Source: Streptomyces chrestomyceticus JCM 4735
GTDB lineage: Bacteria > Actinomycetota > Actinomycetes > Streptomycetales > Streptomycetaceae
Assembly: GCF_003865135.1 (NCBI RefSeq)
Contig: NZ_BHZC01000001.1
Coordinates: 5,642,001 to 5,706,000 of the forward strand
DNA length: 64,000 bases
Reading direction: 5' to 3'
The first letter of the stretch is position 1, and every line of letters starts with the position of its first letter. This document shows, piece by piece, positions 26,268-34,535 of this stretch. The notes under the pieces were generated by a model. It worked only from the letters and a program-made list of their open reading frames with translations, searched no databases and was not told the origin of the DNA. The translations under genes and the position numbers were made by a program.

Positions 26268-26399
26268 GCGGTAACCGTTGTCCTTTCGCTGTCCGGCGGG
26301 GCCGGGATAATCGTCCCCGGAACGTGCTGCCGAAAGCCCACACGGAAGAGTGGGAATCCGGGCAGGGAGCTGGAATGTCGATCTGTTCGGGTGATGATG

Positions 26400-26428
26400 C
26401 GCAACTTTCCGGGCCGTGCCGGGTTGTT
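26400..26428 (+). promoter_or_regulatory. Rodlin 3 promoter, sigma-BldN-like
   Basis: CGCAAC (26400-26405), 17 bases, GTTGTT (26423-26428). Third instance of the shared layout. Confidence 0.5.
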
Positions 26429-26480
26429 TCTTACAGGGCTCCCTTCGTCATGGGAGTTCATTTCCTGAAGGGGTTTCGAG

Positions 26481-26879
26481 ATGAACAAGATGATGGCGAG
26501 CGTGGCAGTTGCCGCGTCTCTGGTCGGTATCTCCGCAGCGGCCGCTCCGCAGGCCATGGCGGTGGGTGACGGCCGCAGCACCGGTACGGCCAACGGAAAC
26601 CACTCGGCGCAGGCATTCGGCAACGGCGGCACCGAGGGCGACATGAGCCCGGACGCCACGCTCATCGGTGACTCGCTGAACAAGCTGTGCATCGGCATCC
26701 CGGTCGTGAACATCCAGAACATCGTGGCCCTGGTCAACGTCGGCGTGCAGGACATCCTGTCCTCGGACCAGTACCAGGAGTGTGTCGAGAGCTCGACCGA
26801 GTCCCAGCAGGACCAGGCACTGTCGCACATCATCGACAAGCTGCCGCTCCTCTCCCAGAACGGCGTCAACAACGAGTGA
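26481..26879 (+). CDS. Rodlin, copy 3
   Basis: A 132-residue secreted rodlin. Signal peptide to about residue 27 (QAMA-V), then TANGNHSAQAFGN, GDMSPDATLIGDSLNKLCIGIP and QECVESSTESQQDQALSHI. It shares NIQNIVALVNVGVQDILSSDQ with copy 1, which points to a recent duplication. GAAGGGGTTTCGAG precedes ATG 26481. In copy 3 the usual NKPC is NKLC, and MSPQ is MSPD, so it may have drifted in function. Confidence 0.93.
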   Translation: MNKMMASVAVAASLVGISAAAAPQAMAVGDGRSTGTANGNHSAQAFGNGGTEGDMSPDATLIGDSLNKLCIGIPVVNIQNIVALVNVGVQDILSSDQYQECVESSTESQQDQALSHIIDKLPLLSQNGVNNE

Positions 26880-26911
26880 CCCGTCCGGCGGCCGCCACCG
26901 GCCGCCGAAAC

Positions 26912-26954
26912 CCGTTGAGGGACCGCACGCCGCCCGCGTACGGTCCCTCAACGG
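26912..26954. terminator. Terminator after rodlin 3
   Basis: CCGTTGAGGGACCG (26912-26925) and CGGTCCCTCAACGG (26941-26954): 14 perfect pairs, 15-base loop. Confidence 0.8.
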
Positions 26955-27135
26955 CGTCCGGGCACCTTTCGGGCCTCCCGTACGTCTTACCGACGTGATC
27001 CACCGGGGGATTCGTCCCCGGGCGGGATTGATCACCCCAAGTTGCGGTGAAGATCCTGCTCAAGAACTAGAACGCGCTTTTGCCAAGCCATTACCCTGGT
27101 GGGAAGGCCGCGCAGGGCGGCCATGGAGGAGTGAG

Positions 27136-27993
27136 ATGAGGAGCAGCAACCCGGTCTTCTCGCGACGGGGGTTCAGCCGCGACAACAACGGCTACGCGGG
27201 CTTCGACGCGCCGCCGCAGGCCGGGGCCGCAGCGAACCCTTACGCCGGGACCAACCCGTACGCCCAGGGCGGCAACCCCTACGCCCAGGACGCCGCGCAG
27301 GGCACCCAGACGCCGCAGTACGCGCCGCAGACCCGTCGGATGACGATGGACGACGTCGTGCTGCGTACCGGCATGACGCTCGGCACCGTGATCGCCGGTG
27401 CGGCCGTCGGCTGGATCTTCCTGACCAAGAGCCTCGGCTTCGCCGTCGGCGCCGGGCTGATCGCGATGGTGCTGGCGTTCGTCCAGTCCTTCAAGCGCAA
27501 GCCCTCGCCGGCCCTGATCCTGACCTACGCCGCGTTCGAGGGCCTTTTCCTCGGCGCGCTCAGCGGCGCGATCAACGACGTGCCGAAGCTCGCCGGCGCG
27601 CCGATGCAGGCCGTGATGGGCACCATGGCGGTCTTCGTCGCCATGCTCGTGGCCTACAAGACCCGCATCGTGCGGGTCACCGCCCGCTTCACCCGCTACC
27701 TGATGATCGCGCTGCTCGGCTTCGTGCTGCTGTCGCTCGTCAACGTGCTGTTCATGGCCTTCGGCGGCGGTGACGGCCTCGGCTTCCGCAGCGGCGGCAT
27801 GGGCATCCTGTTCGGCGTCGTCGGCGTGGTGCTCGGCGCGCTCTGCCTGGCCCTGGACTTCAAGCAGGTCGAGGACGGCATCGCGTACGGCGCTCCGCGC
27901 GAGGAGTCCTGGCTGGCCGCGTTCGGCCTGACCGTGACGCTGGCGTGGATCTACATGGAGCTGCTGCGGCTGATCTCGATCCTCCGGGACTGA
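27136..27993 (+). CDS. Bax inhibitor-1/YccA family membrane protein
   Basis: A 285-residue protein with seven predicted helices from about residue 75 onward, after a polar N-terminus of about 70 residues carrying NPYAGTNPYAQGGNPYAQ repeats. The C-terminal half has the family pattern ALDFKQVEDGIAYGAPREESWLAAFGL. The family includes pH-sensitive calcium-leak channels; the role in Streptomyces is not known. GGAGGAGTGAG precedes ATG 27136. It is a single gene ended by a strong terminator. Confidence 0.9.
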   Translation: MRSSNPVFSRRGFSRDNNGYAGFDAPPQAGAAANPYAGTNPYAQGGNPYAQDAAQGTQTPQYAPQTRRMTMDDVVLRTGMTLGTVIAGAAVGWIFLTKSLGFAVGAGLIAMVLAFVQSFKRKPSPALILTYAAFEGLFLGALSGAINDVPKLAGAPMQAVMGTMAVFVAMLVAYKTRIVRVTARFTRYLMIALLGFVLLSLVNVLFMAFGGGDGLGFRSGGMGILFGVVGVVLGALCLALDFKQVEDGIAYGAPREESWLAAFGLTVTLAWIYMELLRLISILRD

Positions 27994-28046
27994 GGTCCGG
28001 CACCGCGCCGGGCGACGTCCGGCGCGGCGCCCCGCCGGTGACATGA

Positions 28047-28080
28047 CGAAGGGCCCGTGGGTGTTCCCACGGGCCCTTCG
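28047..28080. terminator. Terminator after Bax1-I gene
   Basis: CGAAGGGCCCGTGGG (28047-28061), loop TGTT, CCCACGGGCCCTTCG (28066-28080): perfect 15-pair stem; it can also serve the convergent DUF4287 gene. Confidence 0.85.
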
Positions 28081-28101
28081 CCTGTCTTCCGGCGGGCACG
28101 G

Positions 28102-28329
28102 CTAAAGCTTGCGCGCGGCGCGCCTGAGGTCGTACTCGTGGACGATCGCCTTGGCGTGCCCGTAGGCGAGGTTGTGCTCGCCACGGAGCCAGCTGACCTT
28201 CTCCTCGAAGCGGAAGAGAGCGGGGCCTTCATCTACCGTGCGAAGCCAGTCGGAGACTTCGCGGCCGGTGCAGTGGGGGATGCGGGAGAGCAGGTTCCGG
28301 TGGGTCTCTTCGGAGAAGAGTTGAGACAT
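28102..28329 (-). CDS. DUF4287-type small protein
   Basis: A 75-residue cytoplasmic protein. It contains SQLFSEETHRNLLSRIPHCTGREVSDWLRTV and EKVSWLRGEHNLAYGHAKAIVHEYDLRRA; the GHAKAIVHE ending is the DUF4287 hallmark. Function unknown. GGAGGCGCCG precedes ATG 28329; 29 more in-frame codons upstream are ignored. It is divergent from the 28428 gene. Confidence 0.85.
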   Translation of the reverse strand: MSQLFSEETHRNLLSRIPHCTGREVSDWLRTVDEGPALFRFEEKVSWLRGEHNLAYGHAKAIVHEYDLRRAARKL

Positions 28330-28390
28330 CGGCGCCTCCGGACGCGTTCGATGCTGGTCCTTCAGCCCACCGTGCCTGACCGTTGGGGTG

Positions 28391-28419
28391 TTGGCAACCA
28401 CCCGGGAGTGGCGCATAAG
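28391..28419 (+). promoter_or_regulatory. Promoter of a leaderless transcript
   Basis: TTGGCA (28391-28396), 17-base spacer, CATAAG (28414-28419). Transcription would start at or next to GTG 28428, so the mRNA should lack a leader. Confidence 0.5.
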
Positions 28420-28427
28420 CTCGGTCT

Positions 28428-28742
28428 GTGCTTGACGTGACGCCTTTGCAGACTGCCGTGGAAGCCCTCGCCGACCGCCTGCGGGCGCTGCCGCAGAGCG
28501 CCCTCGCGCGCGGTGCCGCGGCCGAAGCGCTCGCCGTGGCCCGAGAGTTGGCGGCGCGGGCGCAGCGCGTCGAAGAGCCGGGGCGGGAGCCGCGCGAGCT
28601 GCCGGACGCCGGGATGTTCGCGGTCGGCGACCAAGTCGCGGTGGCCGGGCACGACTTGGTGGAGGCGATACGCGCCGCCGGTGACGAGCGCGCGCTGGCG
28701 GAGGCGGTGGAACTGGTGCGGGGGGCCGCGGCGCGCTGCTGA
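28428..28742 (+). CDS. Hypothetical helical protein
   Basis: A 104-residue protein, Ala/Leu/Glu/Arg-rich, predicted to be all helix: VTPLQTAVEALADRLRALPQ, ALARGAAAEALAVARELAARA, FAVGDQVAVAGHDLVEAIRAAG, ALAEAVELVRGAA. No signal peptide or membrane segment. GTG 28428 has no ribosome site and sits eight bases after the -10, so translation is probably leaderless. I do not recognise the family. Confidence 0.72.
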   Translation: MLDVTPLQTAVEALADRLRALPQSALARGAAAEALAVARELAARAQRVEEPGREPRELPDAGMFAVGDQVAVAGHDLVEAIRAAGDERALAEAVELVRGAAARC

Positions 28743-28799
28743 GGCCCCCGGGGCCCCGGGGAACGGCTGCTTCCGGCCGGATCCTCCGGCAGGCGGCTT

Positions 28800-29711
28800 T
28801 CAGAGGGACGCGATGACGCGGTCCGCGAGGATGTAGACGCTGTCGGTGGTGGCGGGGCCCCAGGAGAAGGTCAGGGCGTAGGCGCCGGAGATGCCGGAGC
28901 CGCCCAGCAGGACGGGGGCGCTGCCCGCGCGCAGGGCGGCGGCGACGCGCTCGGCGGTCTCCCGGTGGCCGGGCGTCATGCAGATCGTGGTGCCGTCGGT
29001 GAAGACGTAGACGTCCAGGGTGCCGAGCGGGCCGGGGCGGACGTCCGCGAGCGGGGTGCGGTCGCGGGCCAGCTCCTCCAGACGGCCGACGGTGCGTTCG
29101 TGGTCACCGACGGCGGGGGCCGGGGTGAAGTCCGGGTGCGAGGGGTGGCGCCGGCGCGCGGCGGCCAGCTCGGCGGACTCCGCCTCCTCGGCGGCCTCGC
29201 TGTCCAGCGCGTCCACCGGCTCCAGGGCGCCCGGCCCGTCGGCGGTGAGCGGCGCGTCCGGGCCGAGCAGCGGCTCCAGCCCGGCGAGGTCCGCCTGCCG
29301 GGGCAGGAAGTACACGTCGTCGAGGCGCTCGTGCGGGTCGAAGTGGTCGGTGCCGCCGTCCAGCGGGCCCATCAGGGACGGGGCGTCGGCGGCGTCCCGG
29401 GCCTCCTGGGCGGCCCAGAAGGCGCGGGCCTCGGCGAGTTCGCGCTCCCGCTCCTCGGCCAGCGCGTCGGCGACGGCGGCCCGTATGTCGGCGAGCGCGT
29501 GCCCGGCGTCCGGGGTGGTGCGGGCGGCGGGGATGCTCGCGGCGGCGGACTGCGCACGCGCCTCGGCACGGGTCTCCGCGTACGCGGCCAGCAGCTCGGC
29601 GCGCAGCCCGGTGACCTGGCGGCGCAGCGCGTGGGCGGTGTGCAGGGCAGCCGCTCCCAGGGTCACGGCGACCGCCGCGGCCAGCAGCAGGGCAAGGGTG
29701 ATGGCGCTCAC
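28800..29711 (-). CDS. Membrane-anchored hypothetical protein
   Basis: A 303-residue protein. An N-terminal hydrophobic helix (about residues 4-27) is followed by an Ala/Arg/Glu coiled-coil-like region (30-100), an acidic middle, and a C-terminal globular domain (about 205-303) containing LGTLDVYVFTDGTTICMTPGH and GISGAYALTFSWG. GGGAGTACGTCA precedes GTG 29711. The anchor plus coiled coil suggests a membrane-associated scaffold or sensor, but no family is recognised. Confidence 0.75.
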   Translation of the reverse strand: MSAITLALLLAAAVAVTLGAAALHTAHALRRQVTGLRAELLAAYAETRAEARAQSAAASIPAARTTPDAGHALADIRAAVADALAEERERELAEARAFWAAQEARDAADAPSLMGPLDGGTDHFDPHERLDDVYFLPRQADLAGLEPLLGPDAPLTADGPGALEPVDALDSEAAEEAESAELAAARRRHPSHPDFTPAPAVGDHERTVGRLEELARDRTPLADVRPGPLGTLDVYVFTDGTTICMTPGHRETAERVAAALRAGSAPVLLGGSGISGAYALTFSWGPATTDSVYILADRVIASL

Positions 29712-30102
29712 TGACGTACTCCCATTAGCAGAATGTCCCCCGACTTCCTACATCAGGCTGCCGCTCGTCGGCGACCGGGCCCAGTGCCGCAGGTCCTCGG
29801 CCGGGCGGGGATTCCGTCCTCGTACGTTCGGGTGACGCCGCGCTGACCTGCGATGACGTGACCTCGTGGGGGGTTTGGTCACAATCCTGGTCGCTATTTG
29901 ATCGCGATCGCGTCAACCGGTGACCCAGCTCACCGACGGTCGCTCTGCGTACGTCAGTTGGGACGCAGGGTGCGGGTGTGGCGCCGCTGGGGGACGTACG
30001 GACACGGACGGTCGCGGGAGCGGGTCGCGGCCGCGCGCCGGCGGCCGTCCGTGACCACCGGGCGGGCGCCGTCCGCCGGGGACGGCGGCCGCCCGGCCGG
30101 GG
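29712..30102. other. Intergenic region upstream of the anchored protein
   Basis: About 390 bases. TTGATCGCGATCGCGTCAA (29898-29916) is a near-palindrome that could be an operator. CACGGACGG and CCGTCCGTG (about 30003-30054) and a GCCGTCC/GGACGGC pair nearer the thiolase form hairpins likely to end thiolase transcription. No gene is seen. Confidence 0.4.
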
Positions 30103-31323
30103 TCAGCTCAGGCGCTCGACGACCATCGCCATGCCCTGGCCGCCGCCCACGCACATCGTCTCCAGGCCGAACTGCTTGTCGTGCCACTGGAGGGAGTTGA
30201 TCAGCGTGGTGGTGATGCGGGCGCCGGTCATCCCGAAGGGGTGGCCGACGGCGATCGCGCCGCCGTTGACGTTCAGCCGGTCCAGGTCGATGCCGAGGTC
30301 GCGGTACGAGGGGATCACCTGGGCGGCGAACGCCTCGTTGATCTCCACCAGGTCGATGTCGGAGATGCCCAGGCCGGCGCGGCGCAGGGCCTGCTTGGAC
30401 GCCTCGACCGGGCCGAGGCCCATGATCTCCGGCGACAGGCCGCTGACCCCGGTCGAGACGATCCGGGCGAGCGGCGTCAGGCCCAGCTCGCGGGCCTTGG
30501 TGTCGGACATGATCACGAGGGCCGCGGCGCCGTCGTTGAGCGGGCAGCAGTTGCCGGCCGTCACCAGGCCGTCGGGGCGGAAGACCGGCTTGAGGCCCTG
30601 CACGCCTTCGAGGGTGACGCCCGCGCGCGGGCCGTCGTCCTTGCTGACGACCGTGCCGTCCGGTGTGGTCACCGGGGTGATCTCGCGCTCCCAGAAGCCG
30701 TTCTTGATGGCCTCTTCGGCGAGGTTCTGGGACCGTACGCCGAACTCGTCCATGTCCTGGCGGGTGACGCCCTTGGCGCGGGCCAGGTTCTCGGCGGTCT
30801 GCCCCATCGCGATGTACGGGTCGGGGAGCAGGCCGTCCTCGCGCGGGTCGTGCCAGTCGGCGCCCTCCTGCTCGGCCCGGGCGGCGGTACGCGCCTCGGC
30901 GTCCGCGAAGAGCGGGTTGTGGGTCTCGGGCATCCCGTCCGAGGTGCCCTTCACGGAGCGCGAGACGGTCTCCACGCCGGCCGAGATGAAGACGTCGCCC
31001 TCGCCCGCCTTGATGGCGTGCAGGGCCATCCGGGTCGTCTGGAGGGAGGACGAGCAGTAGCGGGTGACCGTACAGCCGGGCAGGTGGTCCATGCCCATCT
31101 GCACGGCGACGATCCGGCCCAGGTTGTGCCCCTGCTCGCCGCCGGGCAGGCCGCAGCCGAGCATCAGGTCGTCGATGTCCTTCGGGTCCAGCGCGGGGAC
31201 CTTGGCGAGGGCGGCCTGGATGATCCCGGCGGTCAGGTCGTCCGGCCGTACGTCCTTCAGGGAGCCCTTGAAGGCGCGGCCGATCGGGGAGCGGGCGGTC
31301 GAAACGATCACGGCTTCGGGCAT
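30103..31323 (-). CDS. Acetyl-CoA acetyltransferase (thiolase)
   Basis: A 406-residue type II thiolase, joining or splitting acetyl-CoA and acyl-CoA units. The nucleophilic Cys lies in CTVTRYCSSSLQTTRMA, the C-terminal NGGAIAVGHPFGMTGAR carries the catalytic His, and the second Cys is in MCVGGGQGMA. Length is normal. CTGGAGCC precedes ATG 31323. A palindromic site about 100 bases upstream fits TetR-type control, as is common for fatty-acid degradation genes. Biosynthetic and degradative roles cannot be separated here. Confidence 0.92.
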   Translation of the reverse strand: MPEAVIVSTARSPIGRAFKGSLKDVRPDDLTAGIIQAALAKVPALDPKDIDDLMLGCGLPGGEQGHNLGRIVAVQMGMDHLPGCTVTRYCSSSLQTTRMALHAIKAGEGDVFISAGVETVSRSVKGTSDGMPETHNPLFADAEARTAARAEQEGADWHDPREDGLLPDPYIAMGQTAENLARAKGVTRQDMDEFGVRSQNLAEEAIKNGFWEREITPVTTPDGTVVSKDDGPRAGVTLEGVQGLKPVFRPDGLVTAGNCCPLNDGAAALVIMSDTKARELGLTPLARIVSTGVSGLSPEIMGLGPVEASKQALRRAGLGISDIDLVEINEAFAAQVIPSYRDLGIDLDRLNVNGGAIAVGHPFGMTGARITTTLINSLQWHDKQFGLETMCVGGGQGMAMVVERLS

Positions 31324-31420
31324 GACGGCTCCAGAGGAAGGACTGGCAGGGCTGTGGGGGAAGTTACCCGGCCGTAGGGCGGAGGTCACGCGGTAGGGCT
31401 TGTGATGCGGAACTCTTTTC

Positions 31421-31434
31421 TAAGCGAGCGCTTA
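31421..31434. promoter_or_regulatory. Palindromic TetR-type operator upstream of thiolase
   Basis: TAAGCG-AG-CGCTTA is a perfect six-base dyad with a two-base centre, about 98 bases before the thiolase start and just after the end of the SGNH gene. Such AAGCG/CGCTT boxes are typical of TetR regulators of acyl-CoA genes. Confidence 0.5.
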
Positions 31435-31446
31435 TCCGGCGGGTGT

Positions 31447-32481
31447 TCAGTCGCCCGGCCGGCCGGTCCGGCCGGTCCCCACCTCGGCCTCCGTCGGCTC
31501 CGGCGGCGGGATCTGCCGCCGCCTGCGGTGCTTGAGCAGGGCCCACGGGGCGCGGGTGGCGGTGACCTCGGTGCCGCCCTCGTCCGCGGCCTGCGCGGCG
31601 GCCTCGGCGACCGGGAGGATGCCCTCGCGGCGGTACGGCTCCGGGCGCTCCTCCTCGGGCCACAGGCCCAGTGCGGCGCAGAGGGTGGGCAGGACGGCCA
31701 TCGCGGCGGTGGCGTACCCCTCGGCGGAGGGGTGGTAGTTGTCGGGGCCGAACAGTTCGCGGGGGTGCGCCTCGAACTCGGGGCCCAGCAGGTCGCCGAG
31801 CGAGACCGTACGGGCGCCGTGCGCCACCGCCCCTATGGTCTGCGCGGCGGCCAGTTGCCGGGACAGGCGGCGCGCGACCCAGCGCAGCGGCTGGTAGACC
31901 GGCTCGATGGTGCCCAGGTCGGGGCAGGTGCCGACGACCACGGCGCAGCCCGCCTCGCGCAGCCGGCGGACCGCGTCGGACAGCAGGCGCACCGAGCGGG
32001 CCGGCGGCATCCGGTGGGTGACGTCGTTGGCGCCGATCATGATGACGGCGACGTCGGGCACCGGCCCCGGCTCCGCCAGGACGAGCGTGACCTGCCGGTC
32101 GAGGTCGTCGGACTGGGCGCCGGGCAGCGCCACGTTGTGCAGGTCGACCGGCAGCTCCGCGACGGCGGCGAGGCCGGAGGCGAGCAGCGCGCCCGGGGTC
32201 TGCCGGGGGCGGTGGACGCCCTGTCCGGCGGCCGTGGAGTCGCCGAGGAAGCCCAGGCGCAGCGGCGGCCGGTCGGTGCGGTGGGCGAAGGCGGAGCCGT
32301 AGCGGCCGTCCGCGCAGGGCGGCCGGTCGCTGGAGCCGCCGACCGTACGGCGGGCGAGACGGACCTCGGTCAGCAGCAGGCCGACACCGGCCACGCCGAG
32401 CAGACCGATCCCGCCGCCGCCCACCGCGGCGGCGGTGGCGATCCGCCGTGCCACCCTCGCCCTGGACATCGTCATCGGCAT
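31447..32481 (-). CDS. SGNH/GDSL hydrolase
   Basis: A 344-residue esterase-like protein. The N-terminus has a hydrophobic helix (about residues 16-36) that acts as signal or anchor, so the enzyme faces outside. Catalytic blocks are GDSTAAGQGV (block I Ser), the middle IGANDVTHR (block III), and DNYHPSAEGY (Asp and His). A basic Arg/Lys-rich tail follows, ending in an acidic/Thr segment. GGGGAGG lies ten bases before ATG 32481; ATGs at 32475 and 32469 are alternatives. Substrate unknown. Confidence 0.88.
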   Translation of the reverse strand: MPMTMSRARVARRIATAAAVGGGGIGLLGVAGVGLLLTEVRLARRTVGGSSDRPPCADGRYGSAFAHRTDRPPLRLGFLGDSTAAGQGVHRPRQTPGALLASGLAAVAELPVDLHNVALPGAQSDDLDRQVTLVLAEPGPVPDVAVIMIGANDVTHRMPPARSVRLLSDAVRRLREAGCAVVVGTCPDLGTIEPVYQPLRWVARRLSRQLAAAQTIGAVAHGARTVSLGDLLGPEFEAHPRELFGPDNYHPSAEGYATAAMAVLPTLCAALGLWPEEERPEPYRREGILPVAEAAAQAADEGGTEVTATRAPWALLKHRRRRQIPPPEPTEAEVGTGRTGRPGD

Positions 32482-32518
32482 AGGCCGGGCACCTCCCCGT
32501 GCAGTGCGTGCAAAACAT

Positions 32519-32580
32519 GGTGCGGAATGCGTGCGGAATGCGGTGCGGACAGTGGTGCGGAGTGCGGTGTGGAGGGACGG
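32519..32580. repeat. Degenerate 12-base tandem repeat
   Basis: Five consecutive units of the form GTGCGGAATGCG, drifting to GTGCGGACAGTG, GTGCGGAGTGCG and GTGTGGAGGGAC, lie in the spacer between the SGNH and cystathionine synthase genes. Period 11-12 bases, close to one helical turn. Confidence 0.6.
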
Positions 32581-32787
32581 GCGGACGGGATCGGAGCGGC
32601 GGCGGAGTCGGTGGCAGGACGGTCGCGGGGCCTGGGCCGGTACGCCGTGGTGGCGGCGGCGGGAAGCGCCGTACCAAGGTGGTGCCCCGTCGGGCGGGCC
32701 GTACAACGCGCGGCGACTCCATGAGGGGTGGGCAATAGGCTGGTCGGATGGGCGCAGGACAGCGCGCCCCCGACAGCGGAGACCACC

Positions 32788-34179
32788 GTGCAGTTTTACG
32801 AATCCATGATCGAGCTCGTCGGCAACACCCCGCTGGTGAAGCTCAGGAACGTCACCCGAGGGATCCGGGCGACCGTCCTGGTGAAGGTCGAGTACTTCAA
32901 CCCGGGCGGGTCCGTGAAGGACCGGATCGCCGTACGGATGATCGAGGCCGCCGAGAAGTCCGGCGAACTGAAGCCGGGCGGCACCATCGTCGAGCCGACC
33001 TCGGGAAACACCGGGGTGGGCCTGGCGATCGTGGCCCAGCAGAAGGGCTACAAGTGCATCTTCGTCTGCCCGGACAAGGTGTCCACCGACAAGATCAACG
33101 TACTGCGGGCGTACGGCGCCGAGGTCGTGGTCTGCCCGACGGCGGTGGACCCGGAGCACCCGGACTCGTACTACAACGTCTCGGACCGGCTGGTGCGGGA
33201 GACGCCGGGCGCCTGGAAGCCCGACCAGTACAGCAACCCCAACAACCCGCGTTCGCACTACGAGACGACCGGTCCCGAGCTGTGGGAACAGACCGAGGGA
33301 AAGATCACTCATTTCGTCGCGGGCGTGGGCACCGGCGGCACGATCAGCGGCACCGGCCGGTACCTGAAGGAGGCGAGCGAGGGCCGGGTGAAGGTGATCG
33401 GCGCCGACCCGGAGGGCTCGGTCTACAGCGGCGGCTCGGGCCGTCCGTACCTGATCGAGGGCGTCGGTGAGGACTTCTGGCCGAGCGCCTACGACCGTAC
33501 GGTCGCCGACGAGATCGTGCCGGTCTCGGACAAGGACGCCTTCCAGATGACCCGGCGCCTGGCCAAGGAGGAGGGCCTGCTGGTCGGCGGCTCCTGCGGC
33601 ATGGCGGTCGTGGCGGGCCTGGAGGTCGCCGAGCGGCTCGGCGAGGACGACGTGGTGGTCGTGCTGCTGCCGGACAGCGGCCGCGGGTACCTCAGCAAGA
33701 TCTTCAACGACGAGTGGATGGCCGACTACGGCTTCCTGGAGGACGCCGGTCCCGCGGCGCGCGTAGGCGACGTGCTGCGGTACAAGGAGGGCGCGCTGCC
33801 CTCGCTGGTCCACATGCACCCGGAGGAGACGGTCGGCGAGGCCATCGAGGTGCTGCGCGAGTACGGCGTCTCGCAGATGCCGATCGTCAAGCCGGGCGCC
33901 GGGCACCCCGACGTGATGGCGGCGGAGGTCGTCGGCTCGGTCGTGGAGCGGGAGCTGCTGGACGCGCTGTTCGCCCAGCGCGCGTCGCTCGACGACCCGC
34001 TGGAGAAGCACCTGTGCCCGCCGCTGCCGCAGGTCGGCTCGGGCGAGCCGGTCGGTGACCTGATGGCGGTCCTGGAGAAGGCGGACGCGGCGATCGTGCT
34101 CGTCGAGGGCAAGCCGACCGGCGTGGTGAGCCGGCAGGACCTGCTCGCCTTCCTGGCGCGGGACGCCAAGCAGGCGTAG
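32788..34179 (+). CDS. Cystathionine beta-synthase
   Basis: A 463-residue PLP enzyme condensing homocysteine and serine to cystathionine in transsulfuration. The PLP Lys lies in NPGGSVKDR, substrate loop SGNTGVGLA, phosphate loop VGTGGTISGTGR, and the C-terminal third (about 340-460) has two CBS domains (MHPEETVGEAIEVLREYGVSQMPIV and a second ending VVSRQDLLAFL). Like other actinobacterial forms it lacks the heme domain of mammals. GTG 32788 is preceded by GCGGAGACCACC; a -10-like TAGGCT lies about 50 bases upstream. It supplies cystathionine for cysteine; a cysteine dioxygenase lies about 2.5 kb away. Confidence 0.92.
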   Translation: MQFYESMIELVGNTPLVKLRNVTRGIRATVLVKVEYFNPGGSVKDRIAVRMIEAAEKSGELKPGGTIVEPTSGNTGVGLAIVAQQKGYKCIFVCPDKVSTDKINVLRAYGAEVVVCPTAVDPEHPDSYYNVSDRLVRETPGAWKPDQYSNPNNPRSHYETTGPELWEQTEGKITHFVAGVGTGGTISGTGRYLKEASEGRVKVIGADPEGSVYSGGSGRPYLIEGVGEDFWPSAYDRTVADEIVPVSDKDAFQMTRRLAKEEGLLVGGSCGMAVVAGLEVAERLGEDDVVVVLLPDSGRGYLSKIFNDEWMADYGFLEDAGPAARVGDVLRYKEGALPSLVHMHPEETVGEAIEVLREYGVSQMPIVKPGAGHPDVMAAEVVGSVVERELLDALFAQRASLDDPLEKHLCPPLPQVGSGEPVGDLMAVLEKADAAIVLVEGKPTGVVSRQDLLAFLARDAKQA

Positions 34180-34535
34180 CGCGGTCACCGGGGAGCCCGG
34201 GACGGGTGGTGCGCGGCGCCGAGGACAGCCGGCGTCAAGTGACCGTCAGGAAACGGGCGGACACCGCAAGGTGTACGTATGCGTCACGCGCCCGCAGCAC
34301 GGGCTTAACACTGGCCCGGCACAGTGGTGAGGGTGGCGACACGGACTTCCGGAGCGGCTCCCGGACCTTCCGCAGATCGCCCGGACGCGACGGCCGGCCC
34401 TGACCCGGTCCGCGTCCTTCGCGGGGACCGCCGTCGTCCCGCCCCTGGCTCCGGCCGGGGTGCGGCGGTCCCCGCGCATCAGCCCCGGGACCGGCCGGGG
34501 CGCCGGTCCGCGCACCGGTCCGCGCGCCGGCCGGC
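34180..34535. other. Intergenic region between convergent genes
   Basis: About 355 bases. The strong hairpin at 34421-34475 is the only clear element. TAACACTGG and CGCAAGGTGTACG in the left half look promoter-like but lead to no credible gene. Confidence 0.4.
34421..34475. terminator. Terminator between convergent genes
   Basis: GCGGGGACCGCCG (34421-34433) and CGGCGGTCCCCGC (34463-34475) are perfect complements; the loop holds a second small G/C stem. Confidence 0.7.

Noticed and set aside
31447..34188. A 913-codon minus-strand frame opposite cystathionine beta-synthase
   Set aside because: The segment above 32481 is antisense to a clear enzyme gene and has shadow composition; only the SGNH hydrolase part is real.
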